A stretch of DNA of 64,000 nucleotides from Xylogone sp. PMI_703 (GCA_021399445.1 JAJTUQ010000004.1:62001-126000), one strand, 5' to 3'; shown: positions 35,430 through 47,099, counted from the stretch's first letter. Notes: a model not told the origin generated them from the sequence alone. Numbers and translations are program-made.

Positions 35430-35720
35430 ATGGCAGCATCTTATTGGTTATGTTGCCGTTGCCAAATACTGCAATCTGAATTCCAGTGCTGGTGTCTTAC
35501 ATGCAAACATGATCAATGTGGCCATTGTGAGCTTGTATTGTTGAGCTCACACGACCAAGCGTCTCAATTACTGGATAGTGGGCCTTCTCCGAGTTCAACA
35601 AGGAGCACTATGGTATGTTCCACCAATTACTCCGAAAAACAAGAAGCTGATTTCCCGAATCTAGAATACACGTATGCCATTCCAATTCTTAGTTTTCAGA
35701 GATCAGTTCAACTAGCTTAA
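35430..35720 (+). CDS. Short Cys-rich, probably zinc-binding protein
   Basis: 96 aa from the ATG at 35,430. Residues 5-33 carry the pattern W-x-C-C-x-C...C-x-C-x2-C-x-H-x2-C-x-H-C (C8, C9, C11, C20, C22, C25, H27, C30, H32, C33), typical of small fungal zinc-binding modules. The C-terminal two thirds have no motif, and a GTATGT donor-like site at about 35,614 could mark an intron. Same orientation as, and 78 bp before, the cupredoxin gene. Family unknown; the small size lowers confidence. Confidence 0.45.
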   Translation: MAASYWLCCRCQILQSEFQCWCLTCKHDQCGHCELVLLSSHDQASQLLDSGPSPSSTRSTMVCSTNYSEKQEADFPNLEYTYAIPILSFQRSVQLA

Positions 35721-35798
35721 TGGCCCAAAAGTCTAAGATATATATGACCGATATCCTCCCGACTTTCTACAGCCTGACTCATCTATTCGATCACAATC

Positions 35799-36644
35799 AT
35801 GTCTCTGCTTATATCCCTTCTGCTTTTCGTGACCCTGTGGGTTGAAAACCTGGAGTGCAAACCACAAATTCAACGCCACTGGTATACAAATCAGTCAACA
35901 GAGGCTGGCAGGCAGAATGGACCGTCAGCAACGTATGGTGTCCAGCTGGCAACTGGTGTTACCATTCACCCTGTCGGTACTGGATGTTCCACTTCGTCCG
36001 CATCCAGCATAACACATTCTGTCCTTGTTGGGGGGTTCGGAAGGCTGGCCTTCGAACCAAACCACCTCAACGTGAATGTGGGAGACACCGTGGTGTTTGA
36101 CTTTTTAGGCCAGAATCATACTTTAACGCAATCATCTCTAGAGAATCCGTGCACGGATGATAACGGGTTCAGCACGGGTTTCAAGCAATTCAATCCGAAA
36201 AGCATTAACGGGAAATTTATCATTGAATACTTCGTTAATGTTCCAGACCCCCAGTGGTTCTACTGTGCACAGGTCAAACCCTCTTCCCATTGTCGAGCTG
36301 GGATGGTCTTCGCGCTGAATGCGGGTAGATCCATGGATAGTTTTATATCGAATGCTGTACAATCCTCTATCACAAGCACTAATTCTTCGGTATCTGTTCC
36401 GCTGCCAAGCTTGAGTACTGTATCTACAATCATCGCTTCTACTACTAGTAGCAAGTTTGACAGTACGTCCTCTCCACAGACAACCCAATCTTTTAAAGGA
36501 ACTGTGTATGGGTCGCATTTGGCATCATCAGCTGCAGTTGCCACTCATACTTCAAACGACTTCCTGAGTCTTGGTGCAAATATACGGGTTAAACGTTTGC
36601 CGGTGGCTTTATTGTTTTGTTTTCATCTCCTGTTGGTGTTTTGA
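35799..36644 (+). CDS. GPI-anchored cupredoxin-like extracellular protein
   Basis: A single exon of 281 aa. Signal peptide MSLLISLLLFVTLWVENL. Cupredoxin domain from about residue 70 to 175: HSVLVGGFGRLAFEPNHLNV, then VGDTVVFDFLGQNHTLTQS, with type-1 copper ligands visible as His (NHTLTQS), Cys (WFYCAQV), His (SSHCRAG) and Met (AGMVFAL). A Ser/Thr-rich stalk follows, then a hydrophobic C-terminus (VALLFCFHLLLVF) fitting a GPI-anchor signal. Proteins of this layout are common fungal cell-surface cupredoxins, expected at the wall or plasma membrane; copper or redox function is inferred from the ligand set. Alongside FRE it is the second metal-related gene in the element. Confidence 0.82.
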   Translation: MSLLISLLLFVTLWVENLECKPQIQRHWYTNQSTEAGRQNGPSATYGVQLATGVTIHPVGTGCSTSSASSITHSVLVGGFGRLAFEPNHLNVNVGDTVVFDFLGQNHTLTQSSLENPCTDDNGFSTGFKQFNPKSINGKFIIEYFVNVPDPQWFYCAQVKPSSHCRAGMVFALNAGRSMDSFISNAVQSSITSTNSSVSVPLPSLSTVSTIIASTTSSKFDSTSSPQTTQSFKGTVYGSHLASSAAVATHTSNDFLSLGANIRVKRLPVALLFCFHLLLVF

Positions 36645-37057
36645 ATTTCCTACCAGCATATGCTCTAAACTCTGTAGTTGCAGTTCCTTAGATAGTCAAT
36701 AAATATCTTACTGTCAGACCGTATAATAAATAATAAGCACCCAGGAAACTGAGAGTCCTTTTGTTTTCTGCCACTCGCTTAACTTTTATTTATTCTTATG
36801 CTAATCAAATTGTGAATGTTATAATAGTCCAGACCTTAATTCGTCTTTTGAATGAGAGGGCTAAGTAGTACTCGTTACTTAAATGCGGTTTCTTGATTTC
36901 AAATGCTGAATCTTGATTTCTATATTATGATACTACTTTCTGTATTCTGATATTCTCTCCTCAAGTTCCTGAATTCTCATTTCTAAGTTATACACGTAAA
37001 TAGGTATAAAAGGGCAGTGCTCTTTGTATCGAATCGTAACACCTGTATCAACTCTCT

Positions 37058-37101
<44 letters not shown>

Positions 37102-37344
37102 GCTGATTACTATCCCAAACGCCGAAGTGATCCGGAATCACTACGTTGTTATACGGTTTTGCTTTGTAACTTGAAACGATCTAAGGCAAGCTAGAAGTAT
37201 ATTAGTAGTCATCTGTCGACTGACATTGAAATTAGAGCTTTCCCAGCCTTAGTTGATTTCGTTCTTAGAATTTCCAATTTGTTCAGATATCTCCTTCGCG
37301 CTCAGCAATACCAGTTCAATAAAAAGGCAAGAAAAAAAATCAAC
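36645..37344. other. 0.7-kb spacer, including promoter of the 37.3-kb gene
   Basis: No gene. The interval contains the (AC)n microsatellite listed separately and a 5' leader open in frame with the next gene; I regard the leader as untranslated because the ATG at 37,345 has the better context. Confidence 0.4.
37063..37099. repeat. (AC)n microsatellite, about 18 units
   Basis: An uninterrupted alternation of A and C in the leader or promoter of the 37.3-kb gene. Such tracts are length-variable and would be a convenient marker for comparing copies of the element. Confidence 0.9.
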
Positions 37345-40300
37345 ATGGCAACAACTACTATCGTTCAGACCAATTCCACAGATTGGAGCAAAGTTCGTTT
37401 TGTATCAAGCGCTGACAGGGAAAATGTCAAAAATATTCCTAATGATGAATTTCTACAATTCAGATCAAAGTACATAAAGGCCATCAAATCCCAGTCGCGC
37501 CAGGACGATGTTTGGAACCAGCTTGGCCCTGTGCTTAAGCCTGAAGTCAACGAGTCGTTCAATATGAATTCTTATATTGAAGAGCTTGATGAAAAGCTCT
37601 CTGACTACACGTCAACAACTGTAGATCGGCTAGAACATATAAACGAGGAAATTCGAGGAATGAACTCAGAGAAGAATAGACCGCTTGATTTTGGAATAGT
37701 CGAAACGTTTCGACTTCACAAACCACATATAGAGACAATACATCATTATGACGAGATTAGGAACGATCCTAAGCTAAGGACTATTTTCGGAGCTTGGTAC
37801 GCTAGGGCACATGCAATCCAACTATTTCGCAATCATTACTTGACTCATCCGCTTGTGTACAATCAAGAAGCCGACAATTGTCTAATTGATTTATTGACTT
37901 CGATAAACAAGAGCATTAAAAAGAAGTTAGAAAATGATGCTATATATTCCACAAAGAGTGAGGGATATGGCGCTATTGCTATTCCGCGACCCAGTAACGA
38001 GTCGAACCTAGAGGATTGGCACATCGAGGAAGACTCAGGCGCTGATCCTGACGATGAACAGTCAGATATTGAATTTGATGATGTAAAAAATACCGAGGAT
38101 CCAGAAAAGAAAAAAGCATTAGATACGATACACGAGCGTTTGGCAAATGCCACCAAAGCAGGTGGAATCTTTAGACAGCTTATTTTTGCACCGTTGAGAG
38201 GAGACCCAATGCTGTCTGAATTGGCGAAAGAATTCGAAGAACACCAACGTGAAACTCAAAAAATGGCGATAGAGGCTGGATACCCCCCGGATACCTTTTA
38301 TATGAACAATGACCTGTTAATGCACTTTCTGAAACTTGGAAGCACAACGTACAAACTGTGGGAACAGATAAAACAAACGCCAAACGACAAAAACCTTCAA
38401 AGACAGTATATTATCAATAGAGAATCAATTTTTCAGGAAATGCGCAACAGTTCAATACCTGACTTCTTTGCAGAGGTATTGGCCCCAAAACTAAGTGCCC
38501 TCGGAGAGGCTGAGAATATCCCAGGGCTTTCTGACAACATAGAAATAAGTACGGATTTACCAACTACAAATTCATCCCCAGTATCCTATGCCAAGGAAAT
38601 GCCACCTCGGATCTATGCTATTTACAAATCTATAGGAGGTGCAAATGGCCATCTAAATCGAGCTTTGTCGGGTCGTCTTACTGGGCGGCATGATAAACGG
38701 GCTGAAAATACCCTTCGGATAGCAGACGAAAAGATCAGTAAAATCTGTTCGGAAGAACGCAAATTCAATAACTGGCCGGTTCTAGCTCGAATGGAGGGAT
38801 ACATGAGCGATTTCAGGGAAATTAAACAAATAGAGGAAAGTTGCATTAAGAATGACGGCGATCAAGCTCTCGTTGCGGAACTCATGTCTAAAAAAGAAGC
38901 AATCGAAACAAAACATCAGCTTCAAGAGATTGCACAAGCAATAATCGGCGATATCATCACCTCCAAACGGTACCAAGCTATAAAGTTGAAAAAGCTTGAC
39001 TATCCTCCAGGTAACGTGGAGGCCATACTGGAAACAATCGGGGGCAGACACGGGCAATTAAATACTTACTTAAGAGCTCGATATCTCGGGACAGAGGATA
39101 GCGGTGCCAAACAAAAGATCGACTCGGTTGCTCGTGACATTCAGGCTGCATGTGAGCATGGTGGTATTGAAGACACATTCAGTCCGCAGGGCGACAGGTT
39201 ACGGTTAATGGAAGAGTACTTCGGCAATATCAAACGTCTCGAACTAGCTTACGCTAGTGCGACTGGAAACATTACCCAATCGAAATTATTGAAAGAAGTC
39301 GCTTCCATCTGCGAAAAGTACTCGCATCCCGAATCTATAGCTGATGCTATCATCGAGGACATCTTGAGCGAAGGTATGGCTGATAAAACAGCCAAACCTA
39401 ATAGTAGCAACAGCCGTAATGGCGCCGCTGGATCCATGCCTAATAAGACGAACGCAAAGCCTAAAGTGACTTTTAGTGAAACTGCCAACACCCCAAGGCA
39501 AGCGTTAATGTCAATTGTTAAAAATGTCAACAAACGGCCTGCAGCAATTCCCGCCCCACCTGAAGAGGAAGATTTCGACCAGTCAGAAGAGTATTATTCT
39601 TCAGAACCAGGCATTGTTATAGAAGAGGTTGACGGGGTCCCGACCGAGAAACGAATTCTGCATTGGAGGAAAGTTGGCGCCAACGAAAATTTACAAGTTG
39701 TACTCACCTATCAACGTCCGGAGTACGAAAAACCTTGCTTTGAATGGACTTCTGGGATCTACTATCAGAACGCAGTCGATGCTCTGAGAGCAGAAGACGG
39801 AGATCAACCCGATAAACATGAACTGAAGCTTGCTACTAAAGAGGACTTAAAAAAGATGGCTGGAGAATTAAAAGTCGATGGAGGATGCAGTTGGCCACGA
39901 TCTAACAGCAAAAAAATCAGCAAAACCCATCCTGCAACACTCGTTAGGTTTAAAAGAGTGAAATCTGGTAAACAATTACCATACGTATGGGCTCTACGTG
40001 GTACAGCTATTCCTGTGCTTAAAAAGGACTTCATTGATAAAGGAATGCGGCAGCATTACAGAGCTTCAGGGCAAGATAAACCAACGAGACATGTCCCTGC
40101 AGAATATGTTGATGAATTGTTGACAAAAGAAGTATCCAAATACAAGCTTCGCGAGAGGAAAAATGGAAAGCGCATTTATTCGGAAGGGGAGAGAGCATTG
40201 CGAGAAGCAGCTCTACGCATGCAAGCTGAGTCTGATGACGAAGACGAATATGGAGAGGACATTACAAATGAAGATTATTATAAGGAAGAAGAAGAAATAC

Positions 40301-40567
40301 CAAGGTAAGTAGAAGAACTATTAATGCCAGAATGAAAACTAAAATTTTCCAAGCCAAGAGGACGAGGACTTTATTGATGACTCGCCTCAAATGCAAGGGA
40401 TGCCGGGGATGCCGGGGATGCCGGATATGATGACGATGATGGCAGCCTTTCAACAGTTTTATCAGTCCATGAACCAATCAAATATGAAGTCCAAGGGAAT
40501 GGCAAATAGTTCAACAAAACCCCAGCGTACAAATCGTGGAAAGGCAAAGTCTAGTCGCGCAATGTGA
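37345..40567 (+). CDS. Large acidic protein with an internal tandem repeat, unknown function
   Basis: Exons 37345-40304 and 40354-40567 (49-nt intron, phase 2) give 1057 aa; the ATG at 37,345 (CAACATGGC) is preferred over the weaker in-frame upstream codons. No known domain. Residues about 430-550 and 560-680 are two diverged copies of one module: IYKSIGGANGHLNRALSGR versus ILETIGGRHGQLNTYLRAR, and EIAQAIIGDIIT versus SIADAIIEDILS. Acidic stretches flank them, and the C-terminal exon has an MPGMPGMPDMMTMM repeat and ends basic (RTNRGKAKSSRAM). Capsid-, DNA- or chromatin-related roles are all possible; I do not assign one. Intact, with host-like codon use. Confidence 0.7.
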
Positions 40568-41059
40568 AATCGCATAGGTTTCAAGAGGGATATGCCCCCT
40601 AAGAGTAAGGCCACGTTAGCTCAAATTCAGCTATCCCAACTCCCCCTAGCTTACTCAAATAGGTCTCCACCGTCATCACATTTCATTTGTTTGTTCATTT
40701 CTTTAGTGTATCTTCAACGATAAACCAGTAACCTTAGCTTAGAAAAATCATTCCGCCCGAAAGATATTTCCAGTACAATTTGTGAATCCCTAAAGCTTCT
40801 TAGGAATTTTGCTTAACTTGGTACGTACTAGGATAAACCGTGGCCTCTACGAGACTACTGGTATCAACGATCCGAAAATGAGAGGAAGGAGGCGGAGAGA
40901 AGTAGCCAATAAAAGGAAATATGAAGAAGTAGAGTGTCGAGATTGAAACTGAGCCCTTGGCAGTTAACGAGATGAATGGCACATCTAATGCCAAATCCGC
41001 CTGAGCTATAGATAACTAAACAAAACTTCGCCAATTAAAGAGTTATCTATACACCCGAA
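40568..41059. other. Convergent spacer
   Basis: 492 bp between convergent genes; one 64-codon minus-strand frame without support. Nothing else seen. Confidence 0.4.
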
Positions 41060-41658
41060 TCAATCATCCAGTATAATAATATCCTCCTTGACATTTCCCT
41101 CTTTAGCCAGATCCTTTGCATACTCGAAGTAATCCAGATGTGCCTGTATATTTGGTAGTTTATCTCTCACGGCGGAGAATCTCTTAACGCAATCAATGAA
41201 TGACTGACGAAACTCTTGCAAAGCTTTGATCTGCGTCCCAATTTCCCCATGTGGAGAAACCAGCTGGTTTATTCGTTAGATGGTAATATCCACAAACTCC
41301 CTTTCATGACTTACACTTTGTATAACACCTCTTGCTCTGAGACCGAAGTATGCTATGATTAATAACTGATGTACTTGTATATAATAACTCTTAAGGCTCT
41401 TATAATCTTCTTGTTTTCCTTTTTCCAGCATAGAGAGACTTTGGCGAACACTAAACCGAGTTAGTAATGTCAAAATATTATAAGCACCACTTACTCGTCG
41501 ACTCCTCTGCGTCGTACCCAATGACGTACCAAAGGACCATTTAAATCTCCTACTATAAGAAGTTCTACACAGAAGTTGCAGGTCTCGTCGATAAGAAGCT
41601 TGGTGTCGACGGGATCAGTCTCGATGGCATTTTGAAGTTTTATATGCTTTCTCCTCAT
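41060..41658 (-). CDS. Three-exon protein of unknown function (167 aa)
   Basis: Exons 41658-41495, 41450-41315 and 41263-41060; both introns (44 and 51 nt) have GTAAGT donors and CTAAC branch points, and removing them joins three frames without a break. Basic N-terminus (MRRKHIKLQNAIE), then a helical body and a last exon with ALQEFRQSFIDCVKRF and LDYFEYAKDLAKE. The start may lie further upstream in a preceding exon, since the frame is open for a few codons before the ATG. No family recognised. A decayed copy of its last exon lies just upstream. Confidence 0.6.
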
Positions 41659-41699
41659 CTGCCACGCCAAAAATGTTCAGGATTGGCTCACTCATCCTA

Positions 41700-41890
41700 T
41701 ATTAATGTGTTCCTTTAAGTTTTGTGCATACTGTCAATAAATATCTAGATCCGACCGAATGCTTGGCCCCTCTATCATCTGGTAAAGATGCTTAATGCAG
41801 TTAATGAATGGCTCGTAAATATTTTGAAGTATTCGTAAATATTTTTGGATTCTCTTAGACTGATAGGATAATAAATTTAGAGGTAATATT
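41700..41890 (-). pseudogene. Decayed duplicate of the last exon of the neighbouring gene
   Basis: The minus strand here reads LRILQNIYEPFINCIKHLY then IRSDLDIY, a stop, and QYAQNLKEHINI, which aligns with IKALQEFRQSFIDCVKRF, IQAHLDYFEYAKDLAKEGNV of the adjacent gene. The shared F-I-x-C-(I/V)-K core and the same C-terminal order show homology; the in-frame stop and missing 5' exons show decay. It is a tandem duplication or the leftover of a recombination. Confidence 0.5.
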
Positions 41891-42372
41891 AGATACGTAG
41901 ATGAGCACGCCCTTTCCATCCAGTTCTCTTTCCATCCTAAATCCTAGACTCTTTGTAGCTCAATCAAGCCTCCATGAATTCTGGGAGACATTAGCAAAGA
42001 TCAAGACAACCTTAACAAATACAATTGCATTGAAATCCCCCAGTCTTCGATCCAGCAGTGCACTAGAGAGCGGATATACCATATGCTATATCTTTATTAC
42101 ATGTTATACTGAAATCATAAGTTTTGGTAAGAAGTTCTGTGCCCATAGATAAACTATTAACATGAATAGGAGCTTAACCTTGACCCTTGGCAATGTCTGC
42201 TGTTTAGTCAGTTTCGGCTAAATATTGATCCCGGCCTGATTGGCAACTAGTACTTAAAGCCATCGCAACCGCATTTCTATTCTCATCTTCTTGATGATCT
42301 CATGCGCTTCTGCCGTAAATTTTTAAAAAAATTCCTTTACAGTGTACGATTACCGATAATCCATAACATCAT
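41891..42372. other. Spacer upstream of the F-box gene
   Basis: About 480 bp with no supported gene; short frames lack motifs. It should contain the F-box gene promoter. Confidence 0.35.
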
Positions 42373-45118
42373 ATGAGTCTGTTCTGCTGTATATGTGGTT
42401 TAATTCTCGCCACAGAAAATAGCGGCTTTCCGCAGTGGTGTAAAGATATCCGTGCTAGTAAGTCAATCAACTGTGAAGAAGCTCAGTACTGACGTTAGTT
42501 TGACACAGTATGTATCTGGCAAAAATTTCCAGTCCTTAGTGATGTTGGCTGTCTAGACGATGCTACAACCCTATTCCGCCTACCTATACCTCGTCACGGC
42601 CACGAACTATTTACCTTCAGACGCTATGCATCGAGACTAGAGAGTATTGAAAACTCATGTTACCCATTTCACAATGCTTGTTGGGCTCTAATCCAAGAAA
42701 TTGATACTCATAATTTGCTCAGCAACAATACAAAATCTCTTTTTGATGTCTTTGAGAGTATCCATTATGACCGGAATTCTCGATCTTTCAATTGGGGTCA
42801 CAACTACTACCTTGAGGATATCTCGGCTGCAGCCAGCGAGGATCAGCGAGACTATCGGAAGAACCTTATAAATTCATATTCGACGGAATCAACTGTTCCT
42901 GCAGATCCGTTGGTTTTCAAGTTTCGAGAAGAGAACATTCAGATGTGCCGGCTAAATTATGGTACCTTACAAATTGGATCGATACCACACCTGCGTCATC
43001 GAAGTATTTATGCACCTATATGTCGCGGGTTTGCGTTACTTCCACCGGAAATTTTGCAATCAATCTTATGTCAGCTTGATATCGACAATGTTCGGAGTCT
43101 CTGGCAAACCAATACCTATTTTTCTAAGACTTATGGCAGCAACATTCGAGATCTGCCTTCTTCATTCTGGGAATCTAGATTCTGGACCTTTAGCGAGACC
43201 GGGTTTGCGCGAGCCCTCCGCCCAGCTTCATGCTCTTGGATTGACTGGTTCTTTATCATCAAATCGGAGTTAAATCAAAGCATAAATAGATCAAGCCTGC
43301 AGAACAGGAAAAGAATCTGGAAACTTGGAATTGATTTGGTTACCTTAGTGCAAAGTATTAGGGATCCTAAACGTGGCCTGTACGGAGACATGAAGGCATT
43401 ATCAGATCGAACGCATGGCCTATTCGCAAGTTGTTTAGCTTCGTGCTATGATTATGAAGGCTGCCGAGAGCTAAAACAGGTCTATGTGCCCTTGGAAAGT
43501 AATTTCGCGGAATCCCAACTCTGTGCTCTTACTCCTTCATATACTCTTTTATCGGGTCGAAAATTGATATCGGGTCTCACATTTAGTTTTTCCAATAGCA
43601 AGCATGTCAATTTGGGTTATGTTACAGACAAACGAAATGGTCAAATCGCCCCGAACCTTTGTTACAATCCTCTGCGCTTGATCTTTAGTACAGCCGGACT
43701 AGAGGCCATTTTCGCTGATTACCTTCCACGTCTTCGGGATATGTCTGTATCTTGTTCTGAGGATCGGCTTGCTTTAGCTCAATGGCCTTTGATAAGGCTT
43801 AAAGGGGTTCATCTTGGTCTTGATGTAAGCTTCATCTTCTCGAACCAGCTGATTATATCTAATAACCTTTATTAGGCCATGCGGATTGTAAGAATCTGCT
43901 TCGAAACTTCTGATCCAACGAACTTAGATGATATCCTCTGGAAATTCCCGTGCCCTTCATCCTCACCTATAATGGAGGCGAATGACGTTGCCTCTTTGCG
44001 TAGATTACAAAGAGAGTCATTTGTCCCAGCTTCAACTCTGTGCATGAGGCCATCGCTCACCGCTATTCATGTATATAGCCCTCTCGGAACTAATTCTGGC
44101 ATTACGGGAATTCAACTGGTTCACTACGCAGGCTCCAAACAGACATGGGGTTCAACTTATGATGCTGCATCAATGTCTTTCTTCGTCAATAAAAAAGAGA
44201 AAATAGTACAAATCACAGTTTACAAAATCGGTTCTCTGGTTTGCCATTTACAGGTTAGTTTCCACTTACACTGACTTGCATAAATATCACTTGTTCTAAT
44301 ATCATCTTAATACTATTTTATAGCTTTCCACAGATCTTGAGAGGACGAGTGATATCTTTCCTCCTCTATCACCAGATATAGATGGATCTTTGAAGCGTGT
44401 GGATTATGTAGTTTCAAATGATGAGGCTATCATTGGATTCTCGGGCTGTTTTGCGGTCAGCTTACCTCCCACTCCGTTGTCTTCCCTTAGTATCCAAACT
44501 ATCGGCTAATATGCTCAATTCTAGCAATCAAATTGTCGTGGACGGTTGAATTGCTTTGGTGTTTTAGCCACAACAACAGCAAGAACAACAGTTACCCCTT
44601 CGGCCTCGCCTCCCCCCCCCTCACACACCCAACTTATATACGGACTCGGAAATATTCGAGATCATGGTGAATATCAATCTCGGGTATTGCTGAAAAGAAA
44701 TTATAGATCGGTTCAGGCATGTATCAATCCGGCTGCATCAAAATACCGCGAAGCTGGCCAGCTTACTGGCCTTCTCTTTCGCTCAAATGATGCTGACCTC
44801 AGTTATCCTACCTTACTTGGTCAATGGACGGGAGGAGAGTCTGAGATTTACAGTCTTGAAGACGGGGAGCAAATTGTGAACTTGGAACTTACGACAACAA
44901 AGCCTCGTGGGCCTCTACCGATGCGAATGGGATTATCCCAAGTCAAAAGTGTAGCTATAGTAACAAACCGAGTAAAGGTCACTTGGAACAACTTCGGGCA
45001 GGTTTGTAAACAGGCATTTACAAATATAAGTGAGGATGACCACACGGTGTTGGAGGTTGTGTGGGTATTCAACGCTATCTTTGATCACGTACAAATACAG
45101 AAAAAAGGTGGAGAATGA
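42373..45118 (+). CDS. F-box protein (834 aa)
   Basis: Five exons (42373-42457, 42509-43824, 43876-44253, 44324-44455, 44525-45118). Exon 1 encodes a C-x2-C-G start (FCCICGLIL) and exon 2 a YPFHNACWALIQEI segment, both typical of a large fungal F-box subgroup. The F-box is in GFALLPPEILQSILCQLDIDNVRSL followed by NTYFSKTY. Downstream conserved-looking parts are GSTYDAASMSFF, EAIIGFSG and LIYGLGNIRD. The F-box binds Skp1 and places the protein as a substrate adaptor of SCF ubiquitin ligase; substrate unknown. The donor of intron 4 (GTCAGC) is weak but frame continuity supports it. The gene appears complete. Confidence 0.8.
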
Positions 45119-45307
45119 ACTTAATTTCGGTAAGAGACTGAATATAACTAACAAAATATTGTTTATTGGCGTTGTTAAATTTTTGAAGATAAATATTTAA
45201 AGAGAGTAAGAATTGAATCAACAGTCCACCATCATCATAACCCGTCTGTCCATCCACCATTCTGCTCGTTGTATTGCAATAACGAGGCCCTTGGTTCATA
45301 GTGAGAA

Positions 45308-45856
45308 TTAGTCGGCAGATTGAGCCAGCGGATACTTCGGGTAGTTCTTCTTGAAGTACAAGTACCAGTCCTGAACTTGTTGGGCATCATTCCCAAGATG
45401 AAGTGGCGTCGCATGCAGAGGGGTTGTATTTCCATTAGGAAGTACCTTGCTGTAGAACATCGTGTACTTCCCAATCCCGACAACACCGAAGATGGTTGTG
45501 CCTGACATGTTTGCTGATTCGCTCAGATGATCGTCGAGCAGAGTTTCCGCAATGTAGTGGAATGGTTTGGGATCGTGAGGGTTCTTGTCAACATTATCAC
45601 TCTGCCGCTTGAGTTCAATCTTTACAACATCGATATTGGCGTCACCAGCAGTAAATTGAACGATCTTCATCACCTGGTTATCAGGTTCTGTTGCGCCATC
45701 TTTCTTTCTTGAATAAATCATCCAATCATCGACCACAGGGTAGAAAAGTGGCAGCAAGTTATCATGAAAGGCTTGCACTTGGATCTCTAGTGACCCTTGC
45801 TCGATAAGATCAAGAAGAAACATGAGAGGACGATGGATAGTATATACAGATTCCAT
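45308..45856 (-). CDS. Hypothetical protein, 182 aa
   Basis: A single exon with a good start (ATGGAATCTG) and balanced composition: IQVQAFHDNLLPLFYPVVDDW, then KIELKRQSDNVDKNP, then FGVVGIGKYTMFYS and DWYLYFKKNYPKYPL. No signal peptide, TM segment or known domain. Alternating hydrophobics suggest a compact alpha/beta fold. Convergent with the F-box gene, 190 bp away. I cannot suggest a function. Confidence 0.55.
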   Translation of the reverse strand: MESVYTIHRPLMFLLDLIEQGSLEIQVQAFHDNLLPLFYPVVDDWMIYSRKKDGATEPDNQVMKIVQFTAGDANIDVVKIELKRQSDNVDKNPHDPKPFHYIAETLLDDHLSESANMSGTTIFGVVGIGKYTMFYSKVLPNGNTTPLHATPLHLGNDAQQVQDWYLYFKKNYPKYPLAQSAD

Positions 45857-46760
45857 ATTGATCGAGATAACTTGGTAAGATTTGTTAGTTTTCCAAACTC
45901 TGGTGAGTAGAAAACTTTGAAACTGTAATGGGGAGGAATGAGATATATATATTTAAAAGCAGATACATCCTATATCGACTATTAGAGTCCCCCTCCTATA
46001 ATACAACCAACGCATGACTTCTTAAGCCTCGCTTACTACGCACTCATATAGACTTTCCCTCTCCTTCATTCTTCTACAGGCCTGTGTCGAATTTGAGTGG
46101 CAGGATTTCCTACTGTATGTGCTAAGCACCCGCTTTTGTTTGCTGCAAATCGTCGTACTCGTGGGAGATGTGATGGCGCACATTGTTGGGATGATAATAT
46201 CACTCTGCTTTGTTGGGTTTATTTCAGTCCCGATTACGTCTAATGCTAAAGCAACTGGGATTTCCGCTATTATTAATGGTCTCGCGGCTATCACATCTCC
46301 GTGTCTTGTGTACGTTGGGGATGAATCTGAACTCTTGTTGGTAAGTTCTACCCTCATACGATTAACAATCTAGACTAAGTTGAAATAGGGACTCCTCATC
46401 ATTTCATTTCTTGTACAGTCTTGTTGGGTATACTCTCAGTGATTTCCAAGGATCAAACGTTGTTTCAATCGCAAGTCTAGTAATAATAGTGAAAGCATAG
46501 CTATCCGAAGCTAGGAGATCTCAACACTTGCTCCAACTAGATCAGACGGCCATTAGACACCAGTGCAACGTTCGCTGCCAAGTTACTTCATTACTTTCAG
46601 CAATCCACAGCCTCCCAATAACAAGCTTCACTTTCTGTAAACGTATGTTGATTACCAGAAATCACTTTTATTCCTTCAATATCCTCAGTGTTTCCGCGTA
46701 TATAACGTTTGACCAGAGATAGTCTTATGGTTTGTTGACTCTGCTATGTGTTAGCAATGC
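45857..46760 (+). other. 0.9-kb region with a possible membrane-protein relic
   Basis: After a CTACAG acceptor-like site at about 46,080 the plus strand is open to a GTAAGT at about 46,339 and reads as hydrophobic protein (CLLQIVVLVGDVMAH, IISLCFVGFISV, ISAIINGLAAITSP). A further open piece follows at about 46,390. No start codon or upstream exon could be found, so this is either a decayed gene or part of an unrecognised one. No family assigned. Confidence 0.3.
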
Positions 46761-47099
46761 CTACAGCTTTAAACGTAACGTACCGTGAAGATCTGTGTAA
46801 AAATCCGGCAAAGTAATTATGATCATGTAACAGAAGGAGAGGCAGACACGAAGACATGATATGAAGACAGAGAAGGTTAAAATAGCTAAAAGCTTAATAA
46901 CCCCACACAGAGTTACAAAGACGCCGGCTAATATCTCAACAAAAGCACATCGGAAAGCCGAAATATTAATAATTCCACACAGAGTTATAAAGATGCCAGT
47001 CAAGGCTTGAAAAGCGGCATCTCTCATTATGCTCAGTCGTCGGTCTATCAGAGGTCCATTATCTCTTTCCAGTACATATTTCGGAGTAGAAGTGGTCAT
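46761..47099 (-). CDS. Small membrane protein with a duplicated helix
   Basis: 112 aa, single exon. After a 25-residue polar N-terminus, two related hydrophobic stretches follow: ALTGIFITLCGIINISAF and ILAGVFVTLCGVIKLLAI. The duplication is visible in the DNA as well (CCACACAGAGTTA-AAGA-GCC twice, near 46,903 and 46,976). A third hydrophobic segment follows (VCLSFCYMIIITL). It is probably a helical-hairpin membrane protein. Small and without known homologues in my memory, hence the modest confidence. Confidence 0.4.
   Translation of the reverse strand: MTTSTPKYVLERDNGPLIDRRLSIMRDAAFQALTGIFITLCGIINISAFRCAFVEILAGVFVTLCGVIKLLAILTFSVFISCLRVCLSFCYMIIITLPDFYTDLHGTLRLKL

Noticed and set aside
41640..41710. 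One-base frameshift in a 4-A run at the start of the 41-kb gene
   Set aside because: A second frame already begins with its own ATG (41,658) and needs no indel.
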